From JAYEKL01 sp034660995 (lineage in GTDB: Bacteria; Patescibacteriota; Minisyncoccia; JAHIHE01; JAGLIN01): a DNA stretch of 11,446 nt. Position 1 is the stretch's first letter. Each line of letters opens with the position of its first letter. Below, piece after piece: positions 1-6,674 of the stretch. Under the pieces are notes generated by a model. The model worked only from the letters and a program-made list of their open reading frames with translations. It was not told the origin of the DNA and made no database searches. Location of the stretch: assembly GCA_034660995.1 (NCBI GenBank), contig JAYEKL010000073.1, positions 1 to 11,446 of the forward strand. Reading direction: 5' to 3'. A program made the translations under genes and the position numbers.

Positions 1-146
1 TTCTTTTTTTCTTCTTTCTCTTCTTTTTTTAAAAATAGATTCCTCTCATTTAAACTATTTATCTTCGGAATATTTCTCCCTACGATAACAATAATAATTC
101 CTATTGAGATAATTATAACAATTTGAGGTATCAAATCGAATGTCAT
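1..146 (-). CDS. Partial small membrane protein (N-terminus only)
   Basis: An open frame starts at an ATG at 146 and runs off the left edge after 48 codons. Residues about 5-22 form one very hydrophobic segment of Ile and Val, followed by Gly-Arg and then a highly charged Lys/Glu stretch. This suits an N-terminal signal anchor with a cytoplasmic or linker tail. It lies 51 nt downstream of ricT on the same strand, so it may be cotranscribed with it. No Shine-Dalgarno is visible. I do not recognise the family, and the rest of the gene lies outside the window. Confidence 0.5.
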   Translation of the reverse strand, partial: MTFDLIPQIVIIISIGIIIVIVGRNIPKINSLNERNLFLKKEEKEEKK

Positions 147-197
147 ACTTTTTATTTTTTATAATTTTTTAGTAAAACCAACTCGCAGTCTATTGTT

Positions 198-980
198 CTA
201 CAAGCATTTACCCAATTCACTAATGTGAACCTTTTTTTTATTTTTACTCTCAAATTCAACAAGGACTTTATTTGCCAACACATCTAGTTCCACAACCTTA
301 ACTTTTTTATTTTCAACTATAAACTTTTTTCCAATATTTGGCATTTTTGACAAACTGTCTTTATATTGCTCAGATTCAAAACCAAGACAACATTTAAGCC
401 TTCCACACAACCCAGAAAGCCTTTCACTTCCCCTCTGTCCCATTTGTTGTACTTTTGCATCTTCTGTCGTAACACTTTTTAAATTGCCTGAAAACTTTAT
501 ACAGCAAAGTTCTCTTCCGCATATACCAAATCCCATTTTTCCTCTTGCTTCATCTCTAGAACCGATTTGTTGTAATCTTATTGATCGTTGAAACTTTTTT
601 GAAAGGCTTTTTACTAAATCTCTAAAGTCAACTCTCCTTTCAGCAATAAACGAAAAAACTATCTTTCCTCCATCAAAACTAAAACGCGCGCTAACAATTT
701 TCATAGCCAACTTTCTCTCGTTCGTAAGTTTTTTACAGACTTTAACTGCCTTTTCACCCTTTTCTTTATTTTTTTCTATCACCTCAAAATCAACCGAAGT
801 TGCCTTTCTTACTATAGTAGAAACCTCTTCTTTACTTTCAACATTTATTTTTTCAACTATTCCATTTTCTACTCCAGAATTAACATTAACAATAACAATA
901 TCTCCTTCTAAAAGACTCCAGTTACCAGAATCAAATATGACTGAATCGTCCCAAGGAAATACTTTTACGCTTATTTTCAT
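198..980 (-). CDS. ricT: PSP1 domain protein, RicT (YaaT) family
   Basis: A 260-residue protein of the PSP1/RicT family. In Bacillus subtilis RicT works with RicA and RicF as an Fe-S protein complex that helps RNase Y in mRNA maturation; that role is known for the family and is only inferred here. The diagnostic part is the cysteine-rich core, with C154 and C159-C160 in a CGRELCC block and C192 and C197-C198 in a CGRLKCC block. The segment between them includes the typical GxGFGICG-like and QMGQRGSERLSGLCG-like stretches. Length matches the family (about 260-280). Start chosen at ATG 980; stop is TAG. No RicA or RicF gene is visible nearby. It lies beyond a MITE-like element downstream of tsf, so it may have its own promoter, but only a weak -10-like TAGAAT is visible about 30 nt upstream of the start. 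Confidence 0.9.
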   Translation of the reverse strand: MKISVKVFPWDDSVIFDSGNWSLLEGDIVIVNVNSGVENGIVEKINVESKEEVSTIVRKATSVDFEVIEKNKEKGEKAVKVCKKLTNERKLAMKIVSARFSFDGGKIVFSFIAERRVDFRDLVKSLSKKFQRSIRLQQIGSRDEARGKMGFGICGRELCCIKFSGNLKSVTTEDAKVQQMGQRGSERLSGLCGRLKCCLGFESEQYKDSLSKMPNIGKKFIVENKKVKVVELDVLANKVLVEFESKNKKKVHISELGKCL

Positions 981-1046
981 AAAGTTACAATAAATTACTA
1001 CAAGTTATCATTCTACACCAATAAAGAAATACAAAATAAGCTATAT

Positions 1047-1225
1047 TAGACCTCTTGCGTAATTACTTTCTACTACGATTTCCATATTTTGGTCAAATTC
1101 TCCAAAAATTTTGTCAGCTTAGCTTAGGCTAAACTTCAAAAATTATTTGAAAAATTTGCCTCAAAATATGCTTATGTCCTCTGGAGGGAAAATCTCGTAA
1201 CGAAATTAATTACGCAAGAGGTCTA
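1047..1225. mobile_element. MITE-like palindromic element, copy 1 (179 bp)
   Basis: The element is bounded by perfect 19-bp terminal inverted repeats (TAGACCTCTTGCGTAATTA at 1047-1065 and its complement at 1207-1225). The arms stay partly complementary for about 40 bp further, including a catattttg/caaaatatg pair, so the unit can fold into one long hairpin. It has no coding capacity. A second copy (7396-7576) shares internal blocks such as ggtcaaattctccaaaaatt. TA flanks both ends of each copy and could be a target duplication. The tsf stop codon TAA begins at the very next base (1228-1226), so the element directly abuts the end of tsf and may act as its transcript end. The transposase family is unknown. 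Confidence 0.75.
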
Positions 1226-1810
1226 TTATATCTCAAATCTAATGATATTTTCTACCTTTATATTTTCTCCTAATTTTGCAATTTTTTCTGTTATTAACTG
1301 CTCAATAGTAAAGTCAGGATTTTTAACAAATTGCTGATTTAATAGACAAATTTCATCAAAGTGCTTTTTTACTTTACCTTCAACTATTTTTTCTGCTATA
1401 TCTGCAGGCTTATTCTCTTTCTTAACTTCTTCTGTAATCTCTTCTTTTTTACTTTTCATTTCTTCAGAAGCTATCTCGCTGTAGTCAATATATTTTGGAG
1501 AAACTGCTGCAATATGCATTGCAAGATCATGAGCAAATTCTTTAAATTCTTCATTTCTTGCAACAAAATCAGTTTCACAAATAATTTCAACCAAAACTCC
1601 TACTTTTCCGTTACCATGAACGTACGAACCAATGCATCCTTCTGCCATCCCTCTACCACATTTTTTATCAGCAACCTTTGTTCCGCTTTTTTGCAAAACT
1701 TTTATCGCTTCTTCAAGATTACCAGAGCTTTCTTCAAGAGCCTTTTTGCACTGCATCATACTCGCTCCTGTACGATCTCTTAAACTTTTTACTTCTTTAG
1801 CTGTAATCAT
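1226..1810 (-). CDS. tsf: Elongation factor Ts
   Basis: A 194-residue EF-Ts, the guanine nucleotide exchange factor that recharges EF-Tu. The N-terminal UBA-like domain (residues 1-45) carries the typical ITAKEVKSLRDRTGASMMQCKKAL pattern, given here only as a description of the conserved block. The signature TDFVARN lies at 80-86. The C-terminal tail near 155-194 has the expected NQQFVKNPD and GENIKV pattern. The length is that of the short form, like Thermus (about 196), rather than the 283 of E. coli, so one core subdomain is reduced. It follows rpsB after 31 nt, the classic rpsB-tsf operon. No Shine-Dalgarno is visible before the ATG at 1810. Its TAA stop touches a MITE-like element. Confidence 0.97.
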   Translation of the reverse strand: MITAKEVKSLRDRTGASMMQCKKALEESSGNLEEAIKVLQKSGTKVADKKCGRGMAEGCIGSYVHGNGKVGVLVEIICETDFVARNEEFKEFAHDLAMHIAAVSPKYIDYSEIASEEMKSKKEEITEEVKKENKPADIAEKIVEGKVKKHFDEICLLNQQFVKNPDFTIEQLITEKIAKLGENIKVENIIRFEI

Positions 1811-1841
1811 AATATATTTATGTTAAATATTTATTTTAGAA

Positions 1842-2543
1842 TTATTGCTTTTTTGCTTCAATTATCGTATCAGCAATAATATTTGTCATTAATTTAATTG
1901 CTCCAATTGCATCATCATTAGAAGGAATTGGATAGTTAACCAAGCTAGGATCAACATTAGTATCAACAGTAGCAATTACAGGAACATGCTCCGACCTAGA
2001 CTCAGTAAGCGCCGTTGAATCTTCTTTTATATCAACAATAAAAACAGCTTCTGGAAGTTTTTTGATAGTTTTAATACCACCAAATTTCCGTTCAAGCCTC
2101 TTTATCTCTCTGTCTATTTCTAATCTTTCTTTTTTATTATATTTCTTTTCAAGCTCCCCACTATCTTTTTCTGACACCATCTTTTCAAGTCTTTTAATAC
2201 TGCTTGCGATTTTATTAAAATTTGTAAATGTTCCGCCAAGCCATCTTTCTGTAACATAGGGCATACCACATTTTTCTGCCGCTTCTTTAACAGTTTCTCT
2301 TGTCTGTTTTTTTGTACTTACAAAAAGAATAACTCCGCCTTTACGCATTACGTCTTTTACAAACCCAAGAGCTTCATTTAATTTTACTACAGTTTTTCCT
2401 AAATCTATAATATTTATACCATTTCTCATTGTATAAATATATTGGGTCATCTTTGGGTGTCTTTTAGATTTTTTATGTCCAAAATGAACCCCTACTTTAA
2501 GCATTTCCATCATGCTAACCTCTTTGTTTTTCTTACTTTCCAT
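1842..2543 (-). CDS. rpsB: 30S ribosomal protein S2
   Basis: A 233-residue S2, a late-assembling protein of the small subunit. Conserved features are the N-terminal GVHFGHKKSKRHPKM block (residues about 18-32), IYTMRNGINIIDLGKT, the WLGGTFTNF motif near residue 100, and the C-terminal VPVIATVDTNVDPSLVNYPIPSNDDA stretch; these are named as landmarks. Length is close to the family norm of about 240. The start ATG at 2543 is backed by an AAAGGA Shine-Dalgarno at 2551-2556, 7 nt upstream. It is the first gene of the rpsB-tsf operon and has a recognisable promoter at 2600-2628. An inverted repeat overlapping the -10 and a 24-bp palindrome just upstream of the -35 suggest control at this promoter. 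Confidence 0.97.
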   Translation of the reverse strand: MESKKNKEVSMMEMLKVGVHFGHKKSKRHPKMTQYIYTMRNGINIIDLGKTVVKLNEALGFVKDVMRKGGVILFVSTKKQTRETVKEAAEKCGMPYVTERWLGGTFTNFNKIASSIKRLEKMVSEKDSGELEKKYNKKERLEIDREIKRLERKFGGIKTIKKLPEAVFIVDIKEDSTALTESRSEHVPVIATVDTNVDPSLVNYPIPSNDDAIGAIKLMTNIIADTIIEAKKQ

Positions 2544-2577
2544 TATTTTTTCCTTTCTTTTTTGACGTATATTAATC

Positions 2578-2605
2578 TAAATATAGAGATATTTATCTAT
2601 ATTTA
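2578..2605. repeat. 10-bp inverted repeat over the rpsB -10 region
   Basis: TAAATATAGA (2578-2587) and TCTATATTTA (2596-2605) are exact complements with an 8-nt spacer. One arm covers the proposed -10 hexamer and the other lies in the early transcript. It could be a repressor operator or a leader hairpin. AT richness lowers the weight of the match. Confidence 0.45.
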
Positions 2606-2628
2606 AACAAAACTATCCGCTTTTTCAA
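2600..2628 (-). promoter_or_regulatory. Promoter of rpsB-tsf
   Basis: Read on the minus strand: TTGAAA (2628-2623), a 17-nt spacer, then TAAATA (2605-2600). A start near 2593 would give a leader of about 50 nt before the rpsB ATG, with the AAAGGA ribosome site in it. The -10 lies inside one arm of the inverted repeat at 2578-2605. Confidence 0.55.
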
Positions 2629-2637
2629 TATTACGCC

Positions 2638-2661
2638 AATTTTACCAAGTTTGGTAAAATT
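2638..2661. promoter_or_regulatory. 24-bp perfect palindrome, candidate operator
   Basis: Two exact 11-bp arms with a 2-bp centre; the core is TTACCAAGTTTGGTAA. It sits 9 bp upstream of the rpsB -35 and about 80 bp upstream of the rpmE -35, in the divergent rpsB/rpmE region. There is no T-run after either arm, so it does not look like a terminator. It is most likely a binding site for a dimeric regulator, or a cruciform; the regulator is unknown. Confidence 0.5.
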
Positions 2662-2743
2662 AATAAATTAAAAGTACTAAGGAGAATTCCTTGATACTAA
2701 AATAGTATATCATAAAAATAAAATATGGCAAGGAAATAAAAAT

Positions 2744-2772
2744 TTGCCAAAATTAAAATTTTCTGTTAGAAT
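2744..2772 (+). promoter_or_regulatory. Extended -10 promoter of rpmE
   Basis: TTGCCA (2744-2749), a 17-nt spacer, then TAGAAT (2767-2772) with an extended TGT just before it (2764-2766). A start near 2779 would leave a leader of about 38 nt before the rpmE ATG. The same TGn-TAGAAT style recurs at the cca and ncRNA promoters in this window. Confidence 0.65.
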
Positions 2773-2816
2773 TTATTTACATTTAAACAGTAATTTTATT
2801 CCTTACTATAACGAAT

Positions 2817-3125
2817 ATGAAAAAGAAAATACACCCAAAATACAACGAATGTAATGTAAAATGCGTTTGTGGTAATACTTTTACAACAAAATCAACATTG
2901 ACAGAAATAAATGTTGAAGTTTGTGGAGCTTGTCATCCTGTTTATACGGGAAAACAAAAAATTGTAGATTCAACAGGAAGAGTTGAAAGATTCCAGAAAA
3001 TGATTAAGAAGAAAGGATCAAAAACAATAAGATCAAAAGCAGAAAAAAGAGCCAAGAAATCAGAGAAAAAAATTGAAGCTAAAAGTAAAATTAAAAACGA
3101 TACAGAAAAGAAAACCAAGAAATAG
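2817..3125 (+). CDS. rpmE: 50S ribosomal protein L31, with Lys-rich C-terminal tail
   Basis: A 102-residue protein. Residues 1-65 are a standard L31: KKKIHPKYN at the start, the zinc-type cysteines C16, C18, C36 and C39, then YTGKQKIVDSTGRVERF. C16-x-C18 and C36-x2-C39 are the metal ligands of the zinc-containing (C+) L31 class. L31 is normally about 65-75 residues. Here residues 66-102 form an extra strongly basic tail of Lys, Arg and Glu, likely disordered and RNA-binding. It has its own extended -10 promoter. The start ATG at 2817 has no clear Shine-Dalgarno. prfA follows on the same strand about 130 nt downstream, beyond a strong hairpin. Confidence 0.95.
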   Translation: MKKKIHPKYNECNVKCVCGNTFTTKSTLTEINVEVCGACHPVYTGKQKIVDSTGRVERFQKMIKKKGSKTIRSKAEKRAKKSEKKIEAKSKIKNDTEKKTKK

Positions 3126-3145
3126 CATGCTTACAATAATACTCT

Positions 3146-3195
3146 ATTTTGATTTATGTTTTAATAAGGAATATAGATAAAACATAAATTAAAAT
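3146..3195 (+). repeat. 18-bp stem hairpin between rpmE and prfA
   Basis: The arm at 3146-3163 pairs with 3178-3195: 12 perfect pairs (3152-3163 with 3178-3189), a G-T wobble, then five more A-T pairs, around a 14-nt loop. No T-run follows, so it is not a clean intrinsic terminator. It could stabilise or process the rpmE-prfA transcript, weakly attenuate it, or act as an operator for a prfA promoter. Confidence 0.55.
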
Positions 3196-3251
3196 GGGGT
3201 TATTTATTAATAATGAACATTTTGTACCACCACAATCTTAATATAAGCTAT

Positions 3252-4316
3252 ATGAGAGACAAATTAGAAAAGATAAAGAAAGAATATGAAAAGATCACGA
3301 AAGAGCTCAGTGAATTTGGTGTTATTTCTGATATAAAGAAATTTAAAAATTTAAACAAAAGACAAAGTAAGCTCAAAGAGATTGTAGATAAATATGAACA
3401 ATTCTTAATAATAGAAAAAACCTTAGAAGAGAATGACGAAATAATAAAAAAAGAGGATGACAAAGAACTAATATCAATGGCTACTGAAGAAAATGAGAGA
3501 TTAGCAGAAAAAAGGGAAAAACTAGAAAAAGAAATACAACTTCTTATGATTCCAAAAGACGAAAGAGATGAAAAAGATGTACTAATGGAGATTAGAGCTG
3601 GCGCAGGAGGAGACGAAGCGGGACTTTTTGCTTCTGAATTATTTAGAATGTACGCAAAATTTGCCGAAAATAATAACTGGAAGACAATTATTTTAAACTC
3701 AAGCAGAACATCAATCGGTGGCTTTAAAGAAATTATCTTTGAAATGAACGGACAAGATGTATATTCAAAAATGAAATATGAAAGCGGAGTTCATAGAGTG
3801 CAAAGAATACCTGAAACTGAAAAACAAGGTCGTGTTCATACTTCAACCGTGACAGTCGCGGTTCTTCCTCAGGCAGAAGAAACTGATATAAAAATTAAAA
3901 ATGAAGATGTTAGATTTGACATTTTTCGCTCATCTGGTCCAGGAGGACAAAGCGTCAACACAACAGATTCTGCCGTTCGCGTAACGCATATTCCAACTGG
4001 AGTAACAGTGTCCTGTCAAGATGAAAAATCACAGCTAAAAAATAAAAATAAAGCAATGCAAATTTTGCGATCAAGGCTTCTTGCTATTGAAGAAGAAAGA
4101 AGAGCAAAAGAAGAATCTGGAGCAAGAAAAAACCAAATCGGCACTGGAGATAGAAGTGAAAAAATTAGAACATATAATTTTCCACAAGACAGAATAACCG
4201 ATCACAGAATCAAGAAAAGCTGGCACGAAATTGAAACTATCCTTGAGGGAAGCATTGAGAATATAGTTGATTCTCTTATGCAAGCAGATTTAGAAAAAAA
4301 ACAAACAAAAAATTAA
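3252..4316 (+). CDS. prfA: Peptide chain release factor 1 (RF1)
   Basis: RF1 reads UAA and UAG and triggers release of the finished peptide. From the ATG at 3252 it is 354 residues, the usual RF1 length. An upstream in-frame ATG at 3213 would add 13 residues that do not look like RF1; MRDKLEKI at 3252 matches the normal N-terminus. The stop-codon-recognising tripeptide is PET (residues 187-189), of the RF1 PxT type rather than the RF2 SPF type. The catalytic GGQ is at 231-233 in the context SSGPGGQSVNTTDSA. The segment around GTGDRSEKIRTYNFPQ is also typical of RF1. No Shine-Dalgarno precedes either start. The gene ends with TAA and is followed 20 nt later by a terminator. No HemK/PrmC methyltransferase gene follows it, as it often does elsewhere. 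Confidence 0.95.
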   Translation: MRDKLEKIKKEYEKITKELSEFGVISDIKKFKNLNKRQSKLKEIVDKYEQFLIIEKTLEENDEIIKKEDDKELISMATEENERLAEKREKLEKEIQLLMIPKDERDEKDVLMEIRAGAGGDEAGLFASELFRMYAKFAENNNWKTIILNSSRTSIGGFKEIIFEMNGQDVYSKMKYESGVHRVQRIPETEKQGRVHTSTVTVAVLPQAEETDIKIKNEDVRFDIFRSSGPGGQSVNTTDSAVRVTHIPTGVTVSCQDEKSQLKNKNKAMQILRSRLLAIEEERRAKEESGARKNQIGTGDRSEKIRTYNFPQDRITDHRIKKSWHEIETILEGSIENIVDSLMQADLEKKQTKN

Positions 4317-4335
4317 TTTTTATATAAAAATTTTT

Positions 4336-4360
4336 CAAAAAGCCAGTAGGCTGTTTTTTT
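4336..4360 (+). terminator. Intrinsic terminator of prfA
   Basis: AAAAAGCC, loop AGTA, GGCT, then G and seven T. The short GC stem is flanked by an A-run and a T-run, so it could also work on the minus strand for the facing cca remnant. Nearly the same sequence occurs at 7270-7294. Confidence 0.75.
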
Positions 4361-4384
4361 ATGCACTGATATTATCAGGGTAAA
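4336..4384 (+). repeat. Duplicated terminator module, copy 1
   Basis: About 49 bp that match 7269-7317 at most positions. The module holds the terminator hairpin and, just after the T-run, the 13-bp palindrome CTGATATTATCAG (4366-4378). The second copy has TTGATATTATTAA, in which the outer C-G pair has become T-A, so symmetry is largely kept. Confidence 0.55.
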
Positions 4385-4668
4385 AGTGAAATTAAATAAT
4401 CAAGTCTTTTTCTTGGTCTATATCAATAAGACAATATGCTTTTCAGTTATGATGAATATAGAGTAAAAAAAGAGGATTGTGATGGTAATAGACGGTTTAT
4501 CGAACATAATAATTTTTTCCAATTCGTCTCTGATTCTTTCCTGCGAAACGAATTCCAGTAATTTACTATTTTTTTGATTGCTTCAAAAGTATCCCGTTCT
4601 ATTTCAAAATCCAACTCCGAAGAAAATCGCGCCGCGCGCAACATCCGCAAAGCATCCTCAATGAAGTT

Positions 4669-4748
4669 CCTCGCCGCAAGCGGACGGGGTATCTTTGTTA
4701 GAATTATAAAGATACGCCCCAAGGGGCGGGGAATTATACCCGGAAGAG
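4669..4748. repeat. Palindromic element inserted in cca
   Basis: This 80-bp segment interrupts the ERF/EDALRM block of cca. It contains nested inverted repeats: GTATCTTT with AAAGATAC, CGCCCC with GGGGCG, and CCGC with GCGG. Short similar sequences flank it on both sides of the coding break, perhaps a decayed target duplication. It is much richer in G+C than the neighbouring genes. It is REP-like in form, and the transposing agent is unknown. Confidence 0.6.
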
Positions 4749-4830
4749 ATTAAATCTTTCATTGGCATCACCAACCGCCCTGATAACTTTATTTTTCAAA
4801 TCCTTCTGCCCATTAAATGAATCAATAATT

Positions 4831-4851
4831 TCGCAATTCGCAATTCGCAAT
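4831..4851. repeat. Heptamer tandem repeat (TCGCAAT x3) in cca
   Basis: Three perfect tandem copies of a 7-nt unit lie in the cca reading frame. With two copies the frame reads through into the next conserved block, and with three it stops at TGA 16 bases later. This is the pattern of slipped-strand duplication. Confidence 0.8.
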
Positions 4852-5232
4852 TTTCATTGCCATTGCGTTGATTGTAAAATCCCGCCTCGCCAAATCGTCT
4901 TTTAAATTCGGAGTGAATTCAATTTTATCCGGATGCCGTTTGTCGCTATAACCAGTATCAATCCGATAAGTGGTAATTTCTATATTTTTCAAATTTTCAT
5001 CTTTTGCGTCTTTATTGACAACTGTCACCGTGCCAAAAGTATTATTGTAAAAACTGGCGGGAAATATCCGCTGTATTTCTTTTGGTTTGGCGTTGGTCGT
5101 TATATCCCAATCTTTAGAATTTCTATCCAGCAAAAAATCCCGTACGCATCCACCGACAATGTAAGCTTCAAACCCGCGCTTTTCTATTTTTTCCGTAATA
5201 GTTTGTACTTCTTTTGGTATTTGCATAGTTCA

Positions 5233-5260
5233 ATTCTAGCATACGATTGAAAGTAGTCAA
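5233..5260 (-). promoter_or_regulatory. Promoter of cca remnant, giving a leaderless start
   Basis: On the minus strand: TTGACT (5260-5255), a 16-nt spacer ending in TATGC, then TAGAAT (5238-5233) with an extended TGC. Only 6 nt separate the -10 from the ATG at 5226, so transcription would begin at or next to the start codon. That implies a leaderless mRNA. Confidence 0.6.
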
Positions 5261-5401
5261 AAAAAATATCTCTTTTCTAAACAAAAAAAGAAAGCAGAGC
5301 AGTCTTGATTTAAACTGATGCTTGTTCTTACTTTCCTATCTCTGTAACAATTTGAAGATTTCTGACAAATTTATCTCTGAATTTTCTTATTGCCTCCATG
5401 C

Positions 5402-5695
5402 CTACCATGGTAAATCTATATCTGCAAACTGGTATCCGCATGACGGACAGGTTAGGATATATTCTTTGCCACAGTCTTCACAGAGAAAAAATTTTAGCAG
5501 TATTGAGCCGCAGTTGGGACAATAGTACTTACCCCTTTTCAAAAACTTTCTTTGAGGTTCGTATCCCTTGCAATACAATTTCTGCTCACTTCGCAAATGA
5601 TGCCACTTTTCCTTCAATTGTTCGCGTATTTCTCTCTCTTCCTTGGTCTGGTCTCGTCTTTGAGACTTTTTGAACTCTTCTAAAGATTGCGTCAT
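5402..5695 (-). CDS. Small zinc-ribbon protein
   Basis: A 97-residue protein of unknown function. Residues 1-40 are charged and probably helical. The C-terminal part carries three CxxC knuckles: C59/C62, C72/C75 and C83/C86, with 9 and 7 residues between them, plus a lone C42. This looks like a double zinc ribbon of a nucleic-acid- or protein-binding type, but the partner cannot be told. The start ATG at 5695 is well supported by a GGAGGT ribosome site 7 nt upstream (5703-5708), the strongest in the window. The gene ends with TAG. It stands alone between the cca remnant and the methyltransferase gene on the same strand. Confidence 0.75.
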   Translation of the reverse strand: MTQSLEEFKKSQRRDQTKEEREIREQLKEKWHHLRSEQKLYCKGYEPQRKFLKRGKYYCPNCGSILLKFFLCEDCGKEYILTCPSCGYQFADIDLPW

Positions 5696-5960
5696 CTCTA
5701 TTACCTCCTATTTCTGTTTGTCCTTCTATCTCTTTCCGCAAGAAGTGTTATTCTTGTCAGAATCATTTTATGAGACGAAAAACTGCCTATTAAAAAACTA
5801 ACAACCAGTTTCCCATTTCCAAAAATAATTATATTTCAAAAAACAATTCCTACCTAGTTACCAACTGCTCACTCTATAACAAAACTAAAAAATGTCAAGC
5901 CCAAAAAATAAAAATAGCATAGTTGACACTGTTTTTATTTATCTAAATTCATTTCTTATT
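5696..5960. other. Intergenic region upstream of the zinc-ribbon gene
   Basis: No gene is supported here. On the minus strand a TTGACA at 5899-5894 has TATAGA only 14 nt later, which is too close for a confident promoter. A possible 21-codon ORF (5766-5701) ends inside the ribosome site of the zinc-ribbon gene but has no start signal of its own. Confidence 0.4.
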
Positions 5961-6659
5961 TTATTCACCCTCTTTAATCTTTTTCAGAATATAAGTAACA
6001 AATTGCTCCTTTTTGTTTTCTTCATCATTTCCCCATTTTTCAGAGCTTTCCACTTCCAAACCATTTTCTTCAAAAAATTTTCTCCACTCCTCATCGCTAT
6101 GCATATTCAGCTTGGATATTTCTAAATTATAAATCGCAATTTTAGCGCGCGCGTAAGCCTCTGCTGAAAAACCCTCTTGTGGCAGATCTTCCGTAATTAT
6201 TATTTTTCCACCTTCCTTAATTATTCTTCCCATTTCTTCTAAAACTTTTTGTTGCTGTTTATCGTTCAATTCTTGAAAAGCGAAATTGGACATAGCAATT
6301 TCAACTGCTTCGTTTTCAAAAGGCAAGTTTTCTCCTTTGCCGAAAACCGATTCTATCTTTTCTCCTGCTTCTGATTCAGAAACTCTTTCTGACGCATAAT
6401 CGTTCGGATCTACACCGATTATTTTTATTTCTCTCTCAGGATTGGCTTCTATAATTGCTTTATCATCGTGTTGCTTTCCACTGCCAATGTCGGCTATTGT
6501 TATTTCACTATCAATTTCTTCTAGCGCTTCATTTATTCCAGATCTTTCTATCATTTTTCTTTCCATCTTTTCAAGCCCATTTTCAGCGAACGGCAAATTG
6601 CTCGCTTCGTGAGAAATTTTATTCTTGGTGACATTAGTAACATTTTTGATTTTTTCCAC
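5961..6659 (-). CDS. Class I SAM-dependent methyltransferase
   Basis: A 232-residue Rossmann-type methyltransferase. Motif I, which binds S-adenosylmethionine, is ADIGSGKQ (residues 56-63). The acidic residue that holds the ribose is D84 in IGVDPNDY. The segment at 111-130 (NLPFENEAVEIAMSNFAFQE) fits motif IV, and EEMGRIIKEGGKIIITE fits the post-motif region that ends strand 5. This layout is that of the UbiE/Methyltransf_11 group, but the substrate cannot be read from sequence. The first 45 residues are an unrecognised helical lead. The start is GTG at 6659, chosen because AAGGA lies 6 nt upstream (6666-6670). A 28-codon ORF ends within the ribosome-site region, suggesting coupled translation. 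Confidence 0.85.
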   Translation of the reverse strand: MEKIKNVTNVTKNKISHEASNLPFAENGLEKMERKMIERSGINEALEEIDSEITIADIGSGKQHDDKAIIEANPEREIKIIGVDPNDYASERVSESEAGEKIESVFGKGENLPFENEAVEIAMSNFAFQELNDKQQQKVLEEMGRIIKEGGKIIITEDLPQEGFSAEAYARAKIAIYNLEISKLNMHSDEEWRKFFEENGLEVESSEKWGNDEENKKEQFVTYILKKIKEGE

Positions 6660-6674
6660 AAGAGATCCTTCTCC

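Larger units (their letters stand above)
4418..5226 (-). pseudogene. cca: Broken tRNA nucleotidyltransferase (CCA-adding enzyme)
   Basis: Read on the minus strand, the N-terminal 128 or so residues are a clear class II CCA-adding enzyme head: IVGGCVRDFLLDR (nucleotide-binding GG and RD), DWDIT (the two catalytic Asp) and RRDFTINAMAM. The frame then breaks at three copies of a 7-nt repeat (4831-4851). Removing one copy restores the frame into EIIDSFNGQKDLKNKVIRAV. Next, an 80-bp palindromic insertion (about 4669-4748) brings a stop inside the conserved ERF-x-EDALRM block. EDALRMLRAARF resumes in another frame. A further one-base loss in a run of seven T (4569-4575 on the plus strand) shifts the frame before SQERIRDELEKI. 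Homology ends near 4484, so the C-terminal half is missing. G+C is visibly higher than in the neighbouring genes, which hints at a foreign origin. Confidence 0.9.

Noticed and set aside
1361..1826. Plus-strand frames opposite tsf (also at 2062-2259 opposite rpsB)
   Set aside because: They are rich in Phe and Ser because they mirror Lys- and Glu-rich genes. The opposite strand encodes well-known proteins.
3213..3251. An upstream prfA start at 3213
   Set aside because: The extra 13 residues do not match RF1 N-termini and no ribosome site precedes that ATG.
4447..4722. A separate 91-residue gene with a TTG start
   Set aside because: Its residues EDALRMLRAARF are the middle of cca. The start lies inside the inserted palindrome, so it is part of the pseudogene.
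5701..5766. A 21-codon ORF upstream of the zinc-ribbon gene
   Set aside because: It ends within the ribosome site, as coupled leaders do, but lacks its own ribosome site and has an unremarkable basic sequence. It is too short to support without comparison.
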